Shown piece by piece: positions 13,531 through 26,355 of a DNA stretch of 64,000 nucleotides (the stretch's first letter is position 1; the number at the start of each line of letters is the position of its first letter). Both the position numbers and the translations under genes were made by a program. The stretch covers positions 5,726,058-5,790,057 of the forward strand of contig NC_026661.2 in the NCBI RefSeq assembly GCF_000004075.3, in the 5' to 3' direction. Source of the stretch: Cucumis sativus. Its lineage: Eukaryota > Streptophyta > Magnoliopsida > Cucurbitales > Cucurbitaceae. Under the pieces are notes generated by a model. It was not told where the DNA came from. It did no database searches and saw nothing but the letters and a program-made list of their open reading frames with translations.

Positions 13531-14073
13531 TAAGAAAACAAAATTATATTAGAGTAAAAGTGATTAAAAAATAAAATGTAAACGGATTATGGTTAAACTC
13601 ACAAACTCTTACCAAATACATAAACAAAAATCTTTTTAAACTCACCTTCATATAATATATATTTTATTTACTCGTTAACAAAACAGGTAAAAGCGTACTC
13701 ATAATACAAAAAAGAACCATAAAATTCATATAATTTAATATGCACTGTTATCAAAATAAGAAGAAGAAAATAATACTATATAGTATATGAAATCTATTTA
13801 GGTAAAAAAAATCAAATGTTTGAACTTGTGTGAAAGAAATCATAGTAAATATAACTAATATTTTTTAAAAGATTATGTATTACAAATCTATAAACATAAC
13901 TTTTTAATATTGATAGACTCTTAAATCACTATTCATGGACTTGGCCATATTTGAATTTTTTAAGATCCCTAAGGAAGGCTATCAACTAAAATTATTTGTA
14001 TGAAATTATCATCTATTTTGTTTAATTTGTACAGTTTCTTTGTTGGGTAGTTGTAAATTCAGCAATTAGATTC

Positions 14074-14297
14074 AAAATAATTAAGTATATAGCAACATTT
14101 TAAAAAATTTGTAAATATAGCTAAATTTGTCAAAATTCTATCAATGATATGAGTCTATTAACGATAGATCATGTTGCAAATATTGGTCTATCACCGATAG
14201 ACTATACGAAGTGTATCAGCGATACAAATCTATCGGTGATAGTTTTGCTATATTTGCAATTTTTTTAAAATTTTGCTATATCCTTAATTATTATTGA
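14074..14297. mobile_element. MITE with about 41-bp terminal inverted repeats
   Basis: The left arm around 14081-14121 begins TTAAGTATATAGCAA. It is matched by the reverse complement of the right arm ending at 14287 (TTTTGCTATATCCTTAA), with only a few mismatches over about 41 bases. The centre holds the perfect palindrome CTATCACCGATAG style motif at 14186-14202 and its partner at 14230-14242. At about 224 bp it is a non-autonomous DNA element. It lies immediately upstream of the PAC2 promoter motifs, so it may have altered that promoter. The superfamily is not assigned because the target duplication is unclear. Confidence 0.7.
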
Positions 14298-14339
14298 CGA
14301 AATGGTTATCCATTCTAATTTTCGTTTTTTTGTTTATAT

Positions 14340-14435
14340 TAAAGCCCACATTAGAAGAATTTGGCCGTTAGCTTATGACCAATGAAGCCCATTTATCTTC
14401 ATGGGCGGAGGATTGGGAAATCACGGCCCAAAATT
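14340..14435 (+). promoter_or_regulatory. PAC2 promoter: cluster of GCCCA (site II) motifs
   Basis: Three GCCCA elements occur at about 14344, 14387 and 14426, with a CT-rich segment after them (about 14440-14460). GCCCA/TGGGC (site II) motifs are common in promoters of plant housekeeping and proteasome-related genes. Their position argues that transcription begins after about 14430, so the in-frame upstream ATG at 14401 is probably not the translation start. Confidence 0.5.
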
Positions 14436-14550
14436 CAGCTCCATTTTCTTCTTCTTCAAGCTCAAGAAAACCTCCACAACGGAGCCACCGTTAAATTCTC
14501 AAAATTTGAGTGTTCGGCGTCACTGGATTTCGTGGTTTTTTTCTCCGACG

Positions 14551-17500
14551 ATGGAATTTTTTCTCGAAGAAGGAAAGCAACTTCATGATCAATGCTCCAC
14601 TCTCGTTCTGGTTTGTTCGTTCAATTTTGTCTGAGCTTCTACTTCTCATCCTTTTTCCTTTTATCAATTAAATCAATCTAGTAGACGCTTTTTGCATCGT
14701 ATTAGTTCCGAGTGGTTTGAATGTCTATCAAGTTCATTGAAGATTGAAGAGAAAACGAAATTCTATTTTTCACATTTTCTATTGTTTGTTCAATTGGCCA
14801 CTTCCATGCCTTCTGTTCATAGAGGCTTGAAAGGAAAGCGATGGTTTATGTGGCTGATTGAGTTATGCCAATTAGTAAATCTACTGCTCATGTGCCATAT
14901 TGTCATTTGATGTGTTATTTACTTTGAATTCCTATGTGTTACTACGAGAAAGTTTGTTATGTTTCTGTAGTAAATTCCAAATGGTGCAAGGGCATGTGTT
15001 AGCGTTGTTGTCGTATAAACTGATAACAGCATCTATGTCAGCTTGATAATCTGATTTCATTCGCTAATTATTCCTTTCATTTGCCTCCATATCTGTTTTT
15101 TTTTTCTTACTGGGATACCAAGGACTATAAGTTAGTTTTAGCATTAGGCTGAAGTTTCAAAGGCGGTTCAAATAGAGAGCCCCAGCTCCAGCGTTGAGGT
15201 TAATGGATTCTCAACCATGATTCATGAAAATTAGGGGTTGCATCTAGCTCAAAGTTCAAATAAATGCATCCAAAACAACACCTAATGAATTGTCTCTTTA
15301 GAATTCAGTCTGACCATCCCTTTAGCCTAGCCCTTTCCTGTAGAGCTTAACCAGAAGATTTACATGGTCTGGAATAAGCAAGTCGTGGTCTTGACTCTTG
15401 AAAATGTGATAAGCAGAACTCACCTAAGCAGTTTATTTATTTTTTATGAAAACGACTTTCATTGAGAAAATAATGGAAGAATACATGGGCACACAAAAAT
15501 TAAGCCCTCAAAAAAAGGGGCTTCCACTACAACAAAGGACCCCAACTATACAAAATCATGAGCAGTTTTTAAAATTATAACCATCACCTGAGCAGTTTAT
15601 GAAGAGGCAGTCTGAGAAATGATAGGTGTCAGGTCTATGATTTATGTACAGAGAAGATAAAAGGAGGTACCAAGCACCAGACAAGACCTTGTAGCCTATT
15701 TTAGAGGGCTAGCCTCTCCTCTAAAAAATGCAGAATAGTCCATTTACTTCCTGACCCAGGTAACTAACTACTAATGAAACACGTTCCTCCTTTGCTTTAT
15801 CTTGCATAAACACTTACAATAGGAGGTGGGAAGCCTAATTGATGACAAAATGTTTGAGACATTTGAGGATTGGAGATTTCTTCTGGACAGATGCATTGTT
15901 GAGAAAATATGAATTAGCTACTACCTTTCAAGTACTGAACAGAGGAACAGCTACATACTTTTTGAAGAACGGCATGGCAAGCATATCTAGGCTTGCAAAT
16001 ACATAGAAAATAAGTTGGAAGGCCATTGGTGGAACTTTCCTTAAAGCAGGCCATCTAGATATTTAGAAAGTTTTGGCAGAATCTGTGTATATTATTATTG
16101 CCATGGTTCCGTACCCATATAATCGATAAGCACCCTATTAGATATACAAGTAGCCTGCTTATTAGTTCTTATTTGGTCTTGCAGTTAAGTTACAGCTTGC
16201 TGAAGTGAGCCTGATAGGCCTTCTAGCAAATAGAAAGTTCGAGAAAGTTCAATTGAACATCCTCCAGGAAATAGATGCATGAAGATGGTGGACCTTCCAA
16301 CTTATCGATAATATATTCAATACCAGTTTTTCCACATTTCATTAATTGCATTCAAACCTGGTGTCAGACAACTGGCCTAGTGGGATCCAGGATAATGGAA
16401 CTAGCGAAAATGGAAATGTTCAATTTGCAGTTTAGAAACACAAAGTGCTGTTAGATACGATTTTTAGAAAACTAGGCCAGTTAGTACTATTTGACTGCAA
16501 TCACGTTTTTCTTAATATTAGCCTCAGAATCATATTGTTCATGCTCATTTTACCCATTTTAAGTAATATGCACTGGAGATTGTATGTATATTATTGACCC
16601 TTTGGCAGCAAACTTGCTGCATCTGCATTCTCCTTATTTCATCAAGACAAAAAACTGGGTAGTAGATACTCCTCTCAAGTCTCCCCCATCGTGGCGAGAA
16701 CAAGGTTGAGGTTGGAAACCGTATTTTTGTATAGTTGGTAGCTCACATTTCAACTTCCTTTAACACTTTAATCTTTCAAACTCATTTGGCAGTTTACTGA
16801 AATTTTTAGAACTTCCAGTGTTAGTGTTAACCAAACCGTGCCCTGACAATAGAACATATGATGAATTCCAACTTTCCATCTTCTTTGTTAGGGATGTTTC
16901 ACTAAGAGAAGCTTGACCATGACCTGTTTACCAGCTAACTCCACCACCAATATGAAATCAAGTGTTTCCTGACCATGACCTCGTGGACCTCATCATATTG
17001 CATACCTAGTGAAGTTCTTTTATGTAAACTTGTGCAAAGACACCCAGGACGTTCATTATAAGTAATCAAACTTTGAGTTAATATACTGAAGAGCTCTTTG
17101 TTCAGATGTCAGTAAAACTTGTTGTGCTTGCTCATTCGGACACTAAAAGGAACGTGCATTGCTTGGGTCCCTATTCTCTTTGTTTATATGATATAAAAAG
17201 TCCAGAAGTGCTCTGAATTCAGTATGGAGACATCAGCTTTAATGTTTTTTCTAAATCTAAGAAAGTAGCTATCAGTTTGTCTTAAAACTAAATTGTATAT
17301 ATTATTTTGGTTTTTGAATTCAGCCAGCACTGTCAATAGGCAATGTGGGGCAGTTAGCAGTAGATCTGTTGGTTTCCTCAATGAGAGCTGCAAGAATTGG
17401 TTATTTGGACGACCCTTGTGTTCTGCCTTGTATTGGTAACAATGCTTATGAGCCACTTCCTATTGGGGAGCTTGCCCTCCCTCTTGAAGGTGTGTCTTGA

Positions 17501-20321
17501 TTGATGGTAATTTTTTATTAAAATTGTTCAAGTGGCGTTGAAATTTATAATATCAACTCTAACTTTGTTATATCAACTTCTTCTGTCTTCCAGTAACTCC
17601 TTTCCAACAGGACCTCAGTGAGTTTATGCATTAATTTCTTCTCTTAAATTTGTTTTCAGTTTATGAATCAACACCGAATGCATTGACCCTTGTTCAGCAA
17701 AGGTCACCTGTGATCAAGGCAAGTTTTAACATCCCAGTCAAATCACATTTTTATCAAAATTGGCTATGTATTTTTGCTTATTCATTCTTCCCACTAATTG
17801 TGTGTAAAAGGTATATGATACCTTATCTCATGTAAAGAAAAGGTATACAATCCCTTTCAACAAGAGTAAAAATGGGGTTGATTTCTTCTGAAAATCATAA
17901 AAGAAAACCTCTGTCTTGAATAATGTTTGTATATCTCGGAGTATAAATTTACTTTTAGAATGTAATTCAAGTTTCGCCAACCCAATATAGACTTCAGAGA
18001 ATGACTTTAGCAAGGGAGATTTCCTAGTCTCAGTGTTATCCCTTTTTTTGTTATATCGAGGAGATGATACTACTTTTCTTTGGTTTGTTGATTCCTTTTC
18101 TTTGCTTTGGAATTGTCAATTATAAGTATGTTTAAATCAGAAATTGTTTTGTTCGACAGGGGAAAATGGTTGATTTTGCAAAGAACCTGGCTGATTTTAT
18201 TGCAACTTGTGGGAAGAAGCATGTTGTTCTGCTATCTAGCTTAGATTTTGGAAGGTGGCAACAAATTGACACATCAAGGTATTTTATTTGGTACCTTCTT
18301 TAACATAAGTTTGACCCACACATTTTTAAGGTTCATTTTCAGTCACAAATCTTATTTTGTCACACGTACAATGAAGCAATTGCTATAAAAACTGAAATAT
18401 TTCCCACCATTAAATATCTATGCCATGTTTTTTAAACGGAGACAAGTCTCTTAAATTATTATTAATAAAAGAGTCTTAAGCTCAAAGGACAAGAGTATTA
18501 TACTAAGAGCAAGAGAAAAGAGAAAAATTCAGTCCACAGCTACAACAAAAGCTAAAGTACAAATTCCAAACAGAAAGAGATCAAGCTAAACGAAACCATA
18601 ACCGTAGAAATCTAAATACAAAGCATGACGCAAAATTCTCTCATAAAGAACTAATTTGGAACTAAAAACTCGCAAGAAGATGCAACAGGCTGCCTCGAAA
18701 CTGCCTTGCCAAATTGTTCCAGAATCTAGAGGAAGCTCGAAAAAGTCTTCCACTATTTCAGCATTGAGGAGGAGTACATTAAACTGCTAAAGAATCAGAT
18801 TAGTATAATTCCACAATCAGCAACTATTGAATTTAAATGATCTGGTATTTCGCAAGATTGGGGACAGGAACGAGTAGTAGAAGGCAAATTTGCGGATCTT
18901 GGCTCTTTCTCACATTGAAACAGGGCACATTGCATATAATTATAGGGTGCAAATTATATCGGGTGGATGATTATTTTCCAGAAGTTACTTGTAAAATACT
19001 TGAATTTCATTGTCTGTTCTTTCCACATAGCAAGCCTGACTGGCTGACCATTAAATGTTATTTCATAGTTGTTAATTTGGCCTTTTGATGCATATCAGTG
19101 GTTCGCAGATACACTATCTTTCTAGCACCAAGGACGACGGAACTGATGACTACTGTGAACAAATGGGATGGAGACGCCTGCATGAATATGATTCAGAGCA
19201 GTCACGATGGAAATATCTTAGCACTCTAACCGAAGCCAAGACTACACAGGAGCACGGCCCACCTTTTGATGAAGAGTTGGAGGAGGGAGACTATCTTCCA
19301 AGTCTACCATTTGCCTCTCTTTTCACTTTTTTGAAGGTACAACCTTGAAACATCATCATCAGACGTCAGACACTAAATTTTTCAAGATTTTCTAATAGCA
19401 CTCATGTTTGTGGTGGTGTCAAGGCCAAAGGTGTAAAGGTCACCTGCTTATTATGCTATTGTTCAGAAGGAGACAACATTCCCGATGCTTTCAATTTGGC
19501 TGAGGCAACAGGCAAACTTCTGGGTCTGCGTCCTGGTAATCTCATGGCTTCACCTGCCATTTTTTCCAAAACAAATATATCATTTGTCGGCTTAAATTCA
19601 TCTTACTTCAATATTTTTAAGTCCATTTCTTAGGTTTTCATGTTATCTTAAATGATGCGGTAACATTATCTTTTTTACCTGCTCATTACACCACAAACAA
19701 CCATTTTATCATTTTAGGCACCATTTGGCCCACCAAATTAAATAGTAAATACTATTGAAGTTTGTACATTTATCAAATAACTTCATCTTTTCCTCTTGCT
19801 CTACTTTTCACATCTATAAAGCAACTTCATCTTTTTCTCATTTTTTATTTTTCACATTTATCGAAAAACTTTATCTTGCTACTTTACACTTCGTACACAA
19901 ACTTACTAACTCTAACATATTAACTCTACTTGGTGAGCCAAACGTCCTCTTAAAAACTATGATGTACACTTGTGAACTTGGGTACATAGCTCAATCAGTT
20001 TAGATATATGCCACCAAGCCTAAACCAAAAAGTGGAGACTGTTTGAACCTTTGCTATCCCTCTTAATCCATTGAGTGCACACATTCCTAAAAAGTGGAAG
20101 CATTCTTTCTATCTTTCAAACAGAAGTTTCATCATCAAAGGTTTTCTGAAATCTTAATAGTGATGTTTGGTATAAAGCTTTTTAAAGGTGGCACTGAAAA
20201 CCCGTGTGTGTGTGTCCCATCTCTTTTGATTTTCTCTTCAGGTGATGAAGGCATCAAATGGGTAGTCCCCTATTCTTGGAAGTCTGTTTATGGACCACCA
20301 CCAGATCTGTCCATCTTCTAG
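14551..20321 (+). CDS. PBAC2: Proteasome assembly chaperone 2 (PAC2/PSMG2 family)
   Basis: Chaperone that, with PAC1, helps assemble the 20S proteasome alpha ring (family knowledge). Seven exons: 14551-14610, 17324-17489, 17660-17718, 18160-18278, 19099-19336, 19424-19535 and 20242-20321, giving 277 residues in one unbroken frame. Seen in the protein: N-terminal MEFFLEEGKQLHDQCSTLVL, then the family hallmark PALSIGNVGQLAVDLL (residues 21-36), IGYL, and a C-terminal block with VTCLLCYCSEGDNIPDA. This part matches the conserved EGDN-PDA segment of PAC2 proteins. No C-terminal HbYX motif is present (it ends DLSIF), as expected because PAC1 carries that function. Intron 3 uses a GC donor (AAG|GCAAGT at 17719). 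Intron 1 (2.7 kb) and intron 4 contain retroposon-like remnants. An in-frame ATG at 14401 would add 50 residues but lies among promoter motifs and has no family counterpart. Confidence 0.93.
14611..17323. other. PAC2 intron 1, 2.7 kb, with a retroposon-like remnant
   Basis: This is the largest intron of PAC2. At about 15440-15560 it holds sequence (ACTTTCATTGAGAAAATAAT and following) that resembles, from memory, dispersed cucurbit retroposon 3' ends in minus orientation. No intact reading frame remains. The rest shows nothing identifiable. Confidence 0.35.
18425..18800 (-). mobile_element. Possible non-LTR retroelement 3' remnant in PAC2 intron 4
   Basis: Read on the minus strand, the segment ends in a short A-run (plus-strand TTTTTTAAACGG at about 18428). 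This follows a TTTATTAATAATAAT stretch, a layout typical of plant LINE 3' ends. A decayed open frame precedes it. No reverse transcriptase motif is visible, so the assignment rests on layout only. Confidence 0.3.
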
Positions 20322-23300
20322 GCAAAGATGGGTTGAGGATGGGACTCCTTGTCAGTTTTGCTGAAATGATGATACAAGAAGAAGCAGTTCAAGAAAATTG
20401 ATCTTGTATAGTAAAGTAGAAATGAAAAGCCTCTCAATCCTTTCTGTAACAGGTGAATGCTTCCCCTCTTTTTAGTTAATCTATTCTACTTTAATCCATT
20501 TGGAATTTAAAATTTTCTGTTTCGGAGTTGTGTATTCAAATGGTAATTGCTTATCTAAAGTTTTATTGATTAAAATTGTACTCTTAGCTATATTTATTTG
20601 CTAGAAATAGATGTATTTGTAAGATTCCTTCTTCTTCCTCCTCCTCCTCTGTTCTAAGAATGAAGTCAAGGTTTTTTTCATGTAATACAGTCCTAAAAGT
20701 GTTTTGTTTTTAAAATTGTCAAGTCCAAAGGTGTTTTGGGAATGATAAATGGAAAATAAAAGGGGAAAGAAATCTTTAAAATTGTTAAAGACGCGTTTGA
20801 TGGTAATTAACCATTTGGAATCACTCTTAAATATGGACGTTTAAGATTGCCAAGCATTAGTGATACGAATAATTGGTGTTTGGCAAATTTTAACTTCAAA
20901 CTAAAAAAAAATAGGTTTCAGTCTTTTGGGATTTAATACCAACTTGTTATTGTTTAGATATAGGGATGTTTCAAAATGTAGCAAAACTGTTTGAAAATAT
21001 GTAATTGCAGTAGAGTGAAATAGGAAGTAAAATGTAAAATTTTGGTATATTTGTAAGTATTTTATAACACTTTTTAACTTTTTAATACCTATAAGTAATA
21101 TTTGTAAATTGGTAAGAGATAAAAGAGGAGCAGTGAAGAAGCAATAGATTTGGAGAATGTCATGTCCTCTATTCGCTGAGATGGCATATTTATGTATATA
21201 TCATTATGATGTGATGAAGGCAACTTGTTCAAGGTCTGGTTGACCCATAAAGGTTGAGAAACTCATTACTTTTATTTACCTATTTTAGTCAAATAATTCA
21301 GACTACAAAATTAATTCTATCACCTTTCTGTAGGACTTTATTATTATTATTTTTCAGGCAAGTCACATTTCCAATTATTTTGTTTAAATATTGTAAATGA
21401 GAGGGTCAGAGATCTCCAATGCTCATACTCACCCTTTATGCCAAGCATGATATTAATAATTAATTAGATATGCTTATGAATAGGAAATACTCTCAACCCA
21501 AATATCTCTATCTCTATTATATTAAACAAACAAAAAAAAAAAGAATTGAGAAAAAATTCACGTAAAATAGAGTCTTCCTTGTAATTGCTATTGTTAAACT
21601 CTTTGTATAGTGAAGTTTCATTTTATCAAGCATACTACTATGTGTGGATGTGATTTTACACCGAACTAAGTTATCAATCTTTGTATCATCACATCTTTTA
21701 CTTGCTTTTGTAATATTCATTTTTACATAACCATGTTTCCGTTGTATACCTTTAGATAGTTGTAACATTTATATATCTAGTTAGTTATTACATCATTAAT
21801 AATAACTTCGTTGATTTTTTTTAGCTTCAACTTTCGAAATAATAAAAAACCATTGCTTAAAATTTGAAATTAAAAGTATAAAATTGGTGTGTGCAGAACA
21901 CGTGGTAGCCTATTTAAATGAGAGACTCTATGTATTTGTTGTTGTGTGGGTTTCCATTTCTAATGTCAAATTTATACTTACATTATAAACTAAATATCAA
22001 AATTAAATTATATATAAATTTCTACATCATATCTTAGAATTAAAAGGAAAAAAACGGACCCATAAAATAGCAAATAGTAAAGAGGAGTCGATCCAATTAG
22101 ACATATGTGTGGTCAATTACTTTCTTTGAAAGACATATCTACCAATACTCAAATTACTTTCATCAAATATCTTGATTTACGATCATATTCTCTTAACAAT
22201 AATTGTAGAGATGTGTATTGACATTTATTTTTATAAGCAAGTGCATTATTGTTTTGAATATAAAAATAAATAGAACAATCTAAAAAAAATCAAAATTTAA
22301 ATCTAGTAATTAACTACATGTATCATTCCCCACGTGTCTCGTTCTTTATTGGAAAAAAAATACATGTCTTGTAGTCCATTATTACGATATGATGTGATAT
22401 TATCAAATCAGTGTAATTTTAAATATTATACTCCCATTTGGATGCTATCTAAATAATTATTCAATACTCCAATCCAATCTTCATTAGTGATGTAAATCTT
22501 ATGAGTGTAAATATCAATAATACATCTTCTTAATACTCATCTCCCTTACAATTGATGAACTAATTTCATATAGTTGAACACCAACAATCATTGAAACCCA
22601 GAAGATCAAATAATACATCAACGTAGAAGATAGCTGTGTTACCCATCATTACTGGTCCGGCGTGGTGCGCCTCATCCCACTGGGCTTTCATGCATTGTCA
22701 CATATCAATCAGCTTATTGAGTATTCATACACATTAATATATATACATACATACATTATATATGTATATAAATATAATATTAAAATTATATCAGACAACT
22801 AATGTAGGTATTTTAAAATTTTGTGGATTAAAATATAACAAATTAAAAAATGTTAATAACAGCTAAAGTTGTATTAAAAAATTATTGGTAAAAATAAATA
22901 AGTATTTAAGTTTGATTGTGACCTATATCTATATAGTACAGTCTTACGTGTCCCAATAATTGATATCATTCAAATTTTAGTGATTACTAGGAGCCAACCT
23001 AACAAGTAAAACTACTTGAACTTAAAGTTAAATCTTTAAAACGTGCTATAAATAATAATTTTATCAATTCAAACGCGTACATACCAAAATTTTCAACATT
23101 TTTATTTTAGGTTTTTCTTTTGGGTTTTGTTGGATGCTGTTTTTGATTGAGAACCTAATATTTGAAGAAATTGTGAAAAATAGTTGAGGTTTTACCTTAT
23201 AAAACAAAGTAGCACACTCTTTGAAGAGTCTTTCAAATTGACTTAATATTTAAGAAAAAAAAGATTATGCATAGAAAAGCATCATAAATGAGAAAAGGTT

Positions 23301-23540
23301 AAAAAATATTTATGAAGGTATGCAGAGTGATGGATTGAGTTTGTATCGTTCCCATTACAGTAAATTTTAGTGTATTTTTTGTAAGTGTTATCATAGATTG
23401 CATTATTACATACCAATATAGTATACATATTTTAAATAAAAGAGTCGAACCAAAATATAAATTTGTCCTGTCACCATTCTCTTCCAACGTGAAGATAAGA
23501 AACCTTTTGTTTACTTTTTGTACGATCACAGGTCACAGCA
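20322..23540. other. Intergenic region upstream of the first CYP74C gene
   Basis: Begins with the PAC2 3' untranslated region. The rest is AT-rich. A short unusually GC-rich patch at about 22648-22690 (GGTCCGGCGTGGTGCGCC) stands out. A TATA-like TTATAAAAC lies at about 23197, roughly 340 bases before the CYP74C ATG. No other gene is seen. Confidence 0.4.
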
Positions 23541-25060
23541 ATGGCTTCTTCCTCCCCTGAACTTCCTCTCAAACCCATTCCCGGTGGCTATGGCTTCCCC
23601 TTCCTCGGTCCCATCAAAGACCGTTACGATTACTTCTATTTCCAAGGTAGAGACGAATTCTTCCGTTCCCGAATTACCAAATACAACTCCACCGTCTTCC
23701 ACGCCAACATGCCACCGGGCCCCTTCATCTCCTCCGATTCCAGAGTCGTTGTCCTCCTCGATGCCCTCAGTTTTCCCATCCTCTTCGACACCACCAAAGT
23801 CGAGAAACGCAACATTCTCGACGGAACTTACATGCCCTCCTTGTCCTTCACCGGCGGCATTCGCACCTGTGCTTATTTGGACCCATCGGAAACAGAGCAC
23901 ACTGTTCTCAAACGCCTCTTTCTCTCCTTTCTCGCTTCTCGCCATGACAGGTTCATCCCTCTGTTTCGAAGCTCCTTGTCTGAGATGTTTGTTAAGCTTG
24001 AAGATAAACTCGCCGACAAAAATAAGATCGCTGATTTCAACTCGATTAGTGATGCCATGTCGTTTGATTATGTTTTCCGTTTATTCTCCGATGGAACCCC
24101 TGATTCGACATTAGCTGCTGATGGACCTGGAATGTTCGATTTATGGCTTGGGCTTCAACTTGCCCCATTGGCTTCCATTGGCCTTCCCAAAATTTTCTCT
24201 GTTTTTGAAGATCTCATTATTCACACCATTCCCCTGCCTTTCTTCCCAGTCAAGAGTCGTTACAGGTAGAGCGAGATTCAGAAACTTCTTTTAGATCCTG
24301 AAATGTTTGTGAATTTTTTAATTTCATTTGTTGAGTTTGGTTTGACAGGAAGCTTTATAAAGCGTTTTACTCCTCCTCTGGCTCATTTCTAGACGAAGCA
24401 GAGAAACAGGGGATAGACAGAGAGAAAGCATGTCACAATTTAGTGTTTCTTGCTGGATTCAACGCATACGGGGGAATGAAAGTCCTTTTTCCCACTATAC
24501 TGAAATGGGTCGGCACCGGTGGCGAGGATCTCCACCGTAAACTGGCGGAGGAAGTGAGGACAACCGTGAAGGAAGAAGGGGGACTGACTTTCTCCGCCTT
24601 GGAGAAAATGAGTCTGCTGAAGTCGGTCGTGTACGAAGCTCTGAGGATCGAACCGCCGGTGCCGTTCCAGTACGGGAAAGCGAAGGAGGATATCGTGATT
24701 CAGAGCCACGATTCTTGTTTCAAGATCAAAAAAGGGGAGACGATTTTTGGTTATCAGCCGTTTGCTACTAAAGATCCGAAGATTTTTAAGGACTCGGAGA
24801 AGTTCGTGGGCGATAGGTTCGTGGGAGAAGAAGGGGAGAAGCTTTTGAAGTATGTTTACTGGTCAAATGAGCGGGAGACGGTGGAGCCGACGGCGGAGAA
24901 CAAGCAGTGTCCGGGGAAGAATCTGGTGGTGATGATGGGCAGGATTATTGTGGTGGAATTCTTCCTCCGTTATGATACGTTCACTGTGGACGTCGCAGAT
25001 TTGGCGCTGGGTCCGGCGGTGAAGTTCAAGTCCTTGACCAGAGCCACCGCTTCGGTTTAG
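23541..25060 (+). CDS. HPL: CYP74C fatty-acid hydroperoxide lyase, copy 1
   Basis: Cytochrome P450 of the CYP74 clade. These enzymes rearrange or cleave fatty-acid 9/13-hydroperoxides without O2 or a reductase, and cucurbit CYP74C members make C9/C6 aldehydes (established for melon and cucumber; assigned here by resemblance). Two exons, 23541-24265 and 24349-25060, split an Arg codon across an 83-bp intron and give 478 residues. Visible features: proline-rich LPLKPIPGGYGFPFLGP start (residues 8-24); KVEKRNILDGTYMPS with Leu93 at the position where allene oxide synthases usually have Phe; I-helix FLAGFNAYGGMK (about 276-287); and haem loop NKQCPGKNLVV with Cys429. There is no transit peptide, which fits the non-plastid CYP74C subgroup. 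The ATG context is ACAGCAATGG. The exons are much richer in GC than the flanks. A sequence alone cannot fully separate hydroperoxide lyase from allene oxide or epoxyalcohol synthase. Confidence 0.93.
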
Positions 25061-25162
25061 AAGCTAATGACAAAATTAGTTTTTAATCATTTTACAGGTA
25101 TTTTTAATTATGTATTTCAAAATTTACCTTTTTCTTTAAGGTCATACCAATTAGTGTATCAA

Positions 25163-25287
25163 CTTTTATAATTTCTAAAGTAGTTTCCAAAAGCTTTTTA
25201 TAATTTCTAAAGTAGTTTCCAAAAGCTTTTATAAATTCTAAAGTAGTTTCCAAAAGCTTTTATAATTTCTAAAGTAGTTTCCAAAAG
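25163..25287. repeat. Four tandem copies of a 31-bp unit
   Basis: A unit CTTTTATAATTTCTAAAGTA plus 11 bases ending CCAAAAG is repeated four times (31, 32, 31 and 31 bp) with one or two differences. It begins about 100 bp past the CYP74C copy 1 stop codon and may lie in its 3' untranslated region. Each unit contains a HindIII-type AAGCTT junction except the last. Confidence 0.9.
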
Positions 25288-25573
25288 TGTTACATACCAC
25301 TTAATTATATTATTAGTATATTTGATGACAACTGAGATAGAACAGGCGTAGCATTTGTTCAATCGTCTATGCTTATATGTCTTTCATTTTTGTATATACG
25401 ACTTTTAAAAGAAGAATGAGATGAGATTATTTTACTAAATAAACGACAAAATTGAAGATATTGTTGTAATTTATAATTCCATACTGAAGGCATCTGTTAT
25501 TTTTATTTAGTTTATTTATGCGTCTAAATATATACAAAGAAATTGAAGGTTTTATTTTTTGAAGTTCAAAATT

Positions 25574-25612
<39 letters not shown>

Positions 25613-26297
25613 GTTTGTTGCTGATTGGCAGAATAAAGGAAGGGTGTTCGTGATTGGTTGATGCAGGGAAGCTGTGGTGGACTTGAGCACACATGACACA
25701 TCATTGATTTGTTGGGGTTATAAAGTAATTTCCTCGTGATCCGCGTCGTTTTTAATTTGAGATCTCATTGTGTGTTGTAACCCGCGGGTGATCTTATTTT
25801 TATAGTTTCTTTTTTCTCAACTATGCTCCAATTTTTAAATTAAATAAATACCAAATATCAACTTCATAGTCTATAACCCTAAATTTTGAACTTTTATCAA
25901 TTACAATTTAGGACTCATCTTGCCTCAATTCATTCATTTATAAACAAAAACATAACTAATGATACAAATTAATTTACTTAAAGAATAGTTTGAGGTTTAA
26001 AAACAGAAAGAATGGTTTTTTATTTTAATTCATAAAAAGTTTAAAGTTATAAATGGATAATTAATGTAAAAATGTATATGATGATCATAAAGTAAATACA
26101 TTTTAAAGGGGAAACCGAAAATAAATAAGTAAAAAAGTATGAGTAGAATGTAATTAACTATAATATATATTGTGTTGCACTAAGATTGACATAACACGTG
26201 ATATGTATTTTATTCCTTATCTACAACTTCATTCTATATTTTAATCCTTCCCATTATTCAACAACTACTTTTTTTTCTTTAATAATTGGAATTGAAC
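25288..26297. other. Intergenic sequence between the CYP74C copies
   Basis: AT-rich DNA with a (TA)n microsatellite at about 25577-25609. No open frame of interest or element boundary was found. Confidence 0.45.
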
Positions 26298-26355
26298 TGT
26301 GTATATATTAATAAATATTGTTTATACAATCTATAATATTTACTCTTTTGATGTT

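Noticed and set aside
1..14000. Conserved plant microRNA precursors
   Set aside because: Scanned by eye for common mature sequences (such as miR156, miR164, miR166, miR172, miR396). None was found, though novel precursors cannot be excluded without a folding search.
14401..14550. 50-residue in-frame N-terminal extension of PAC2
   Set aside because: It lies among promoter-type GCCCA motifs, has no counterpart in the PAC2 family, and the 14551 ATG gives the usual family N-terminus.
23518..24114. Long overlapping frames on both strands over CYP74C copy 1 exon 1
   Set aside because: They are shadows of a GC-rich coding exon. Only one frame carries P450 motifs.
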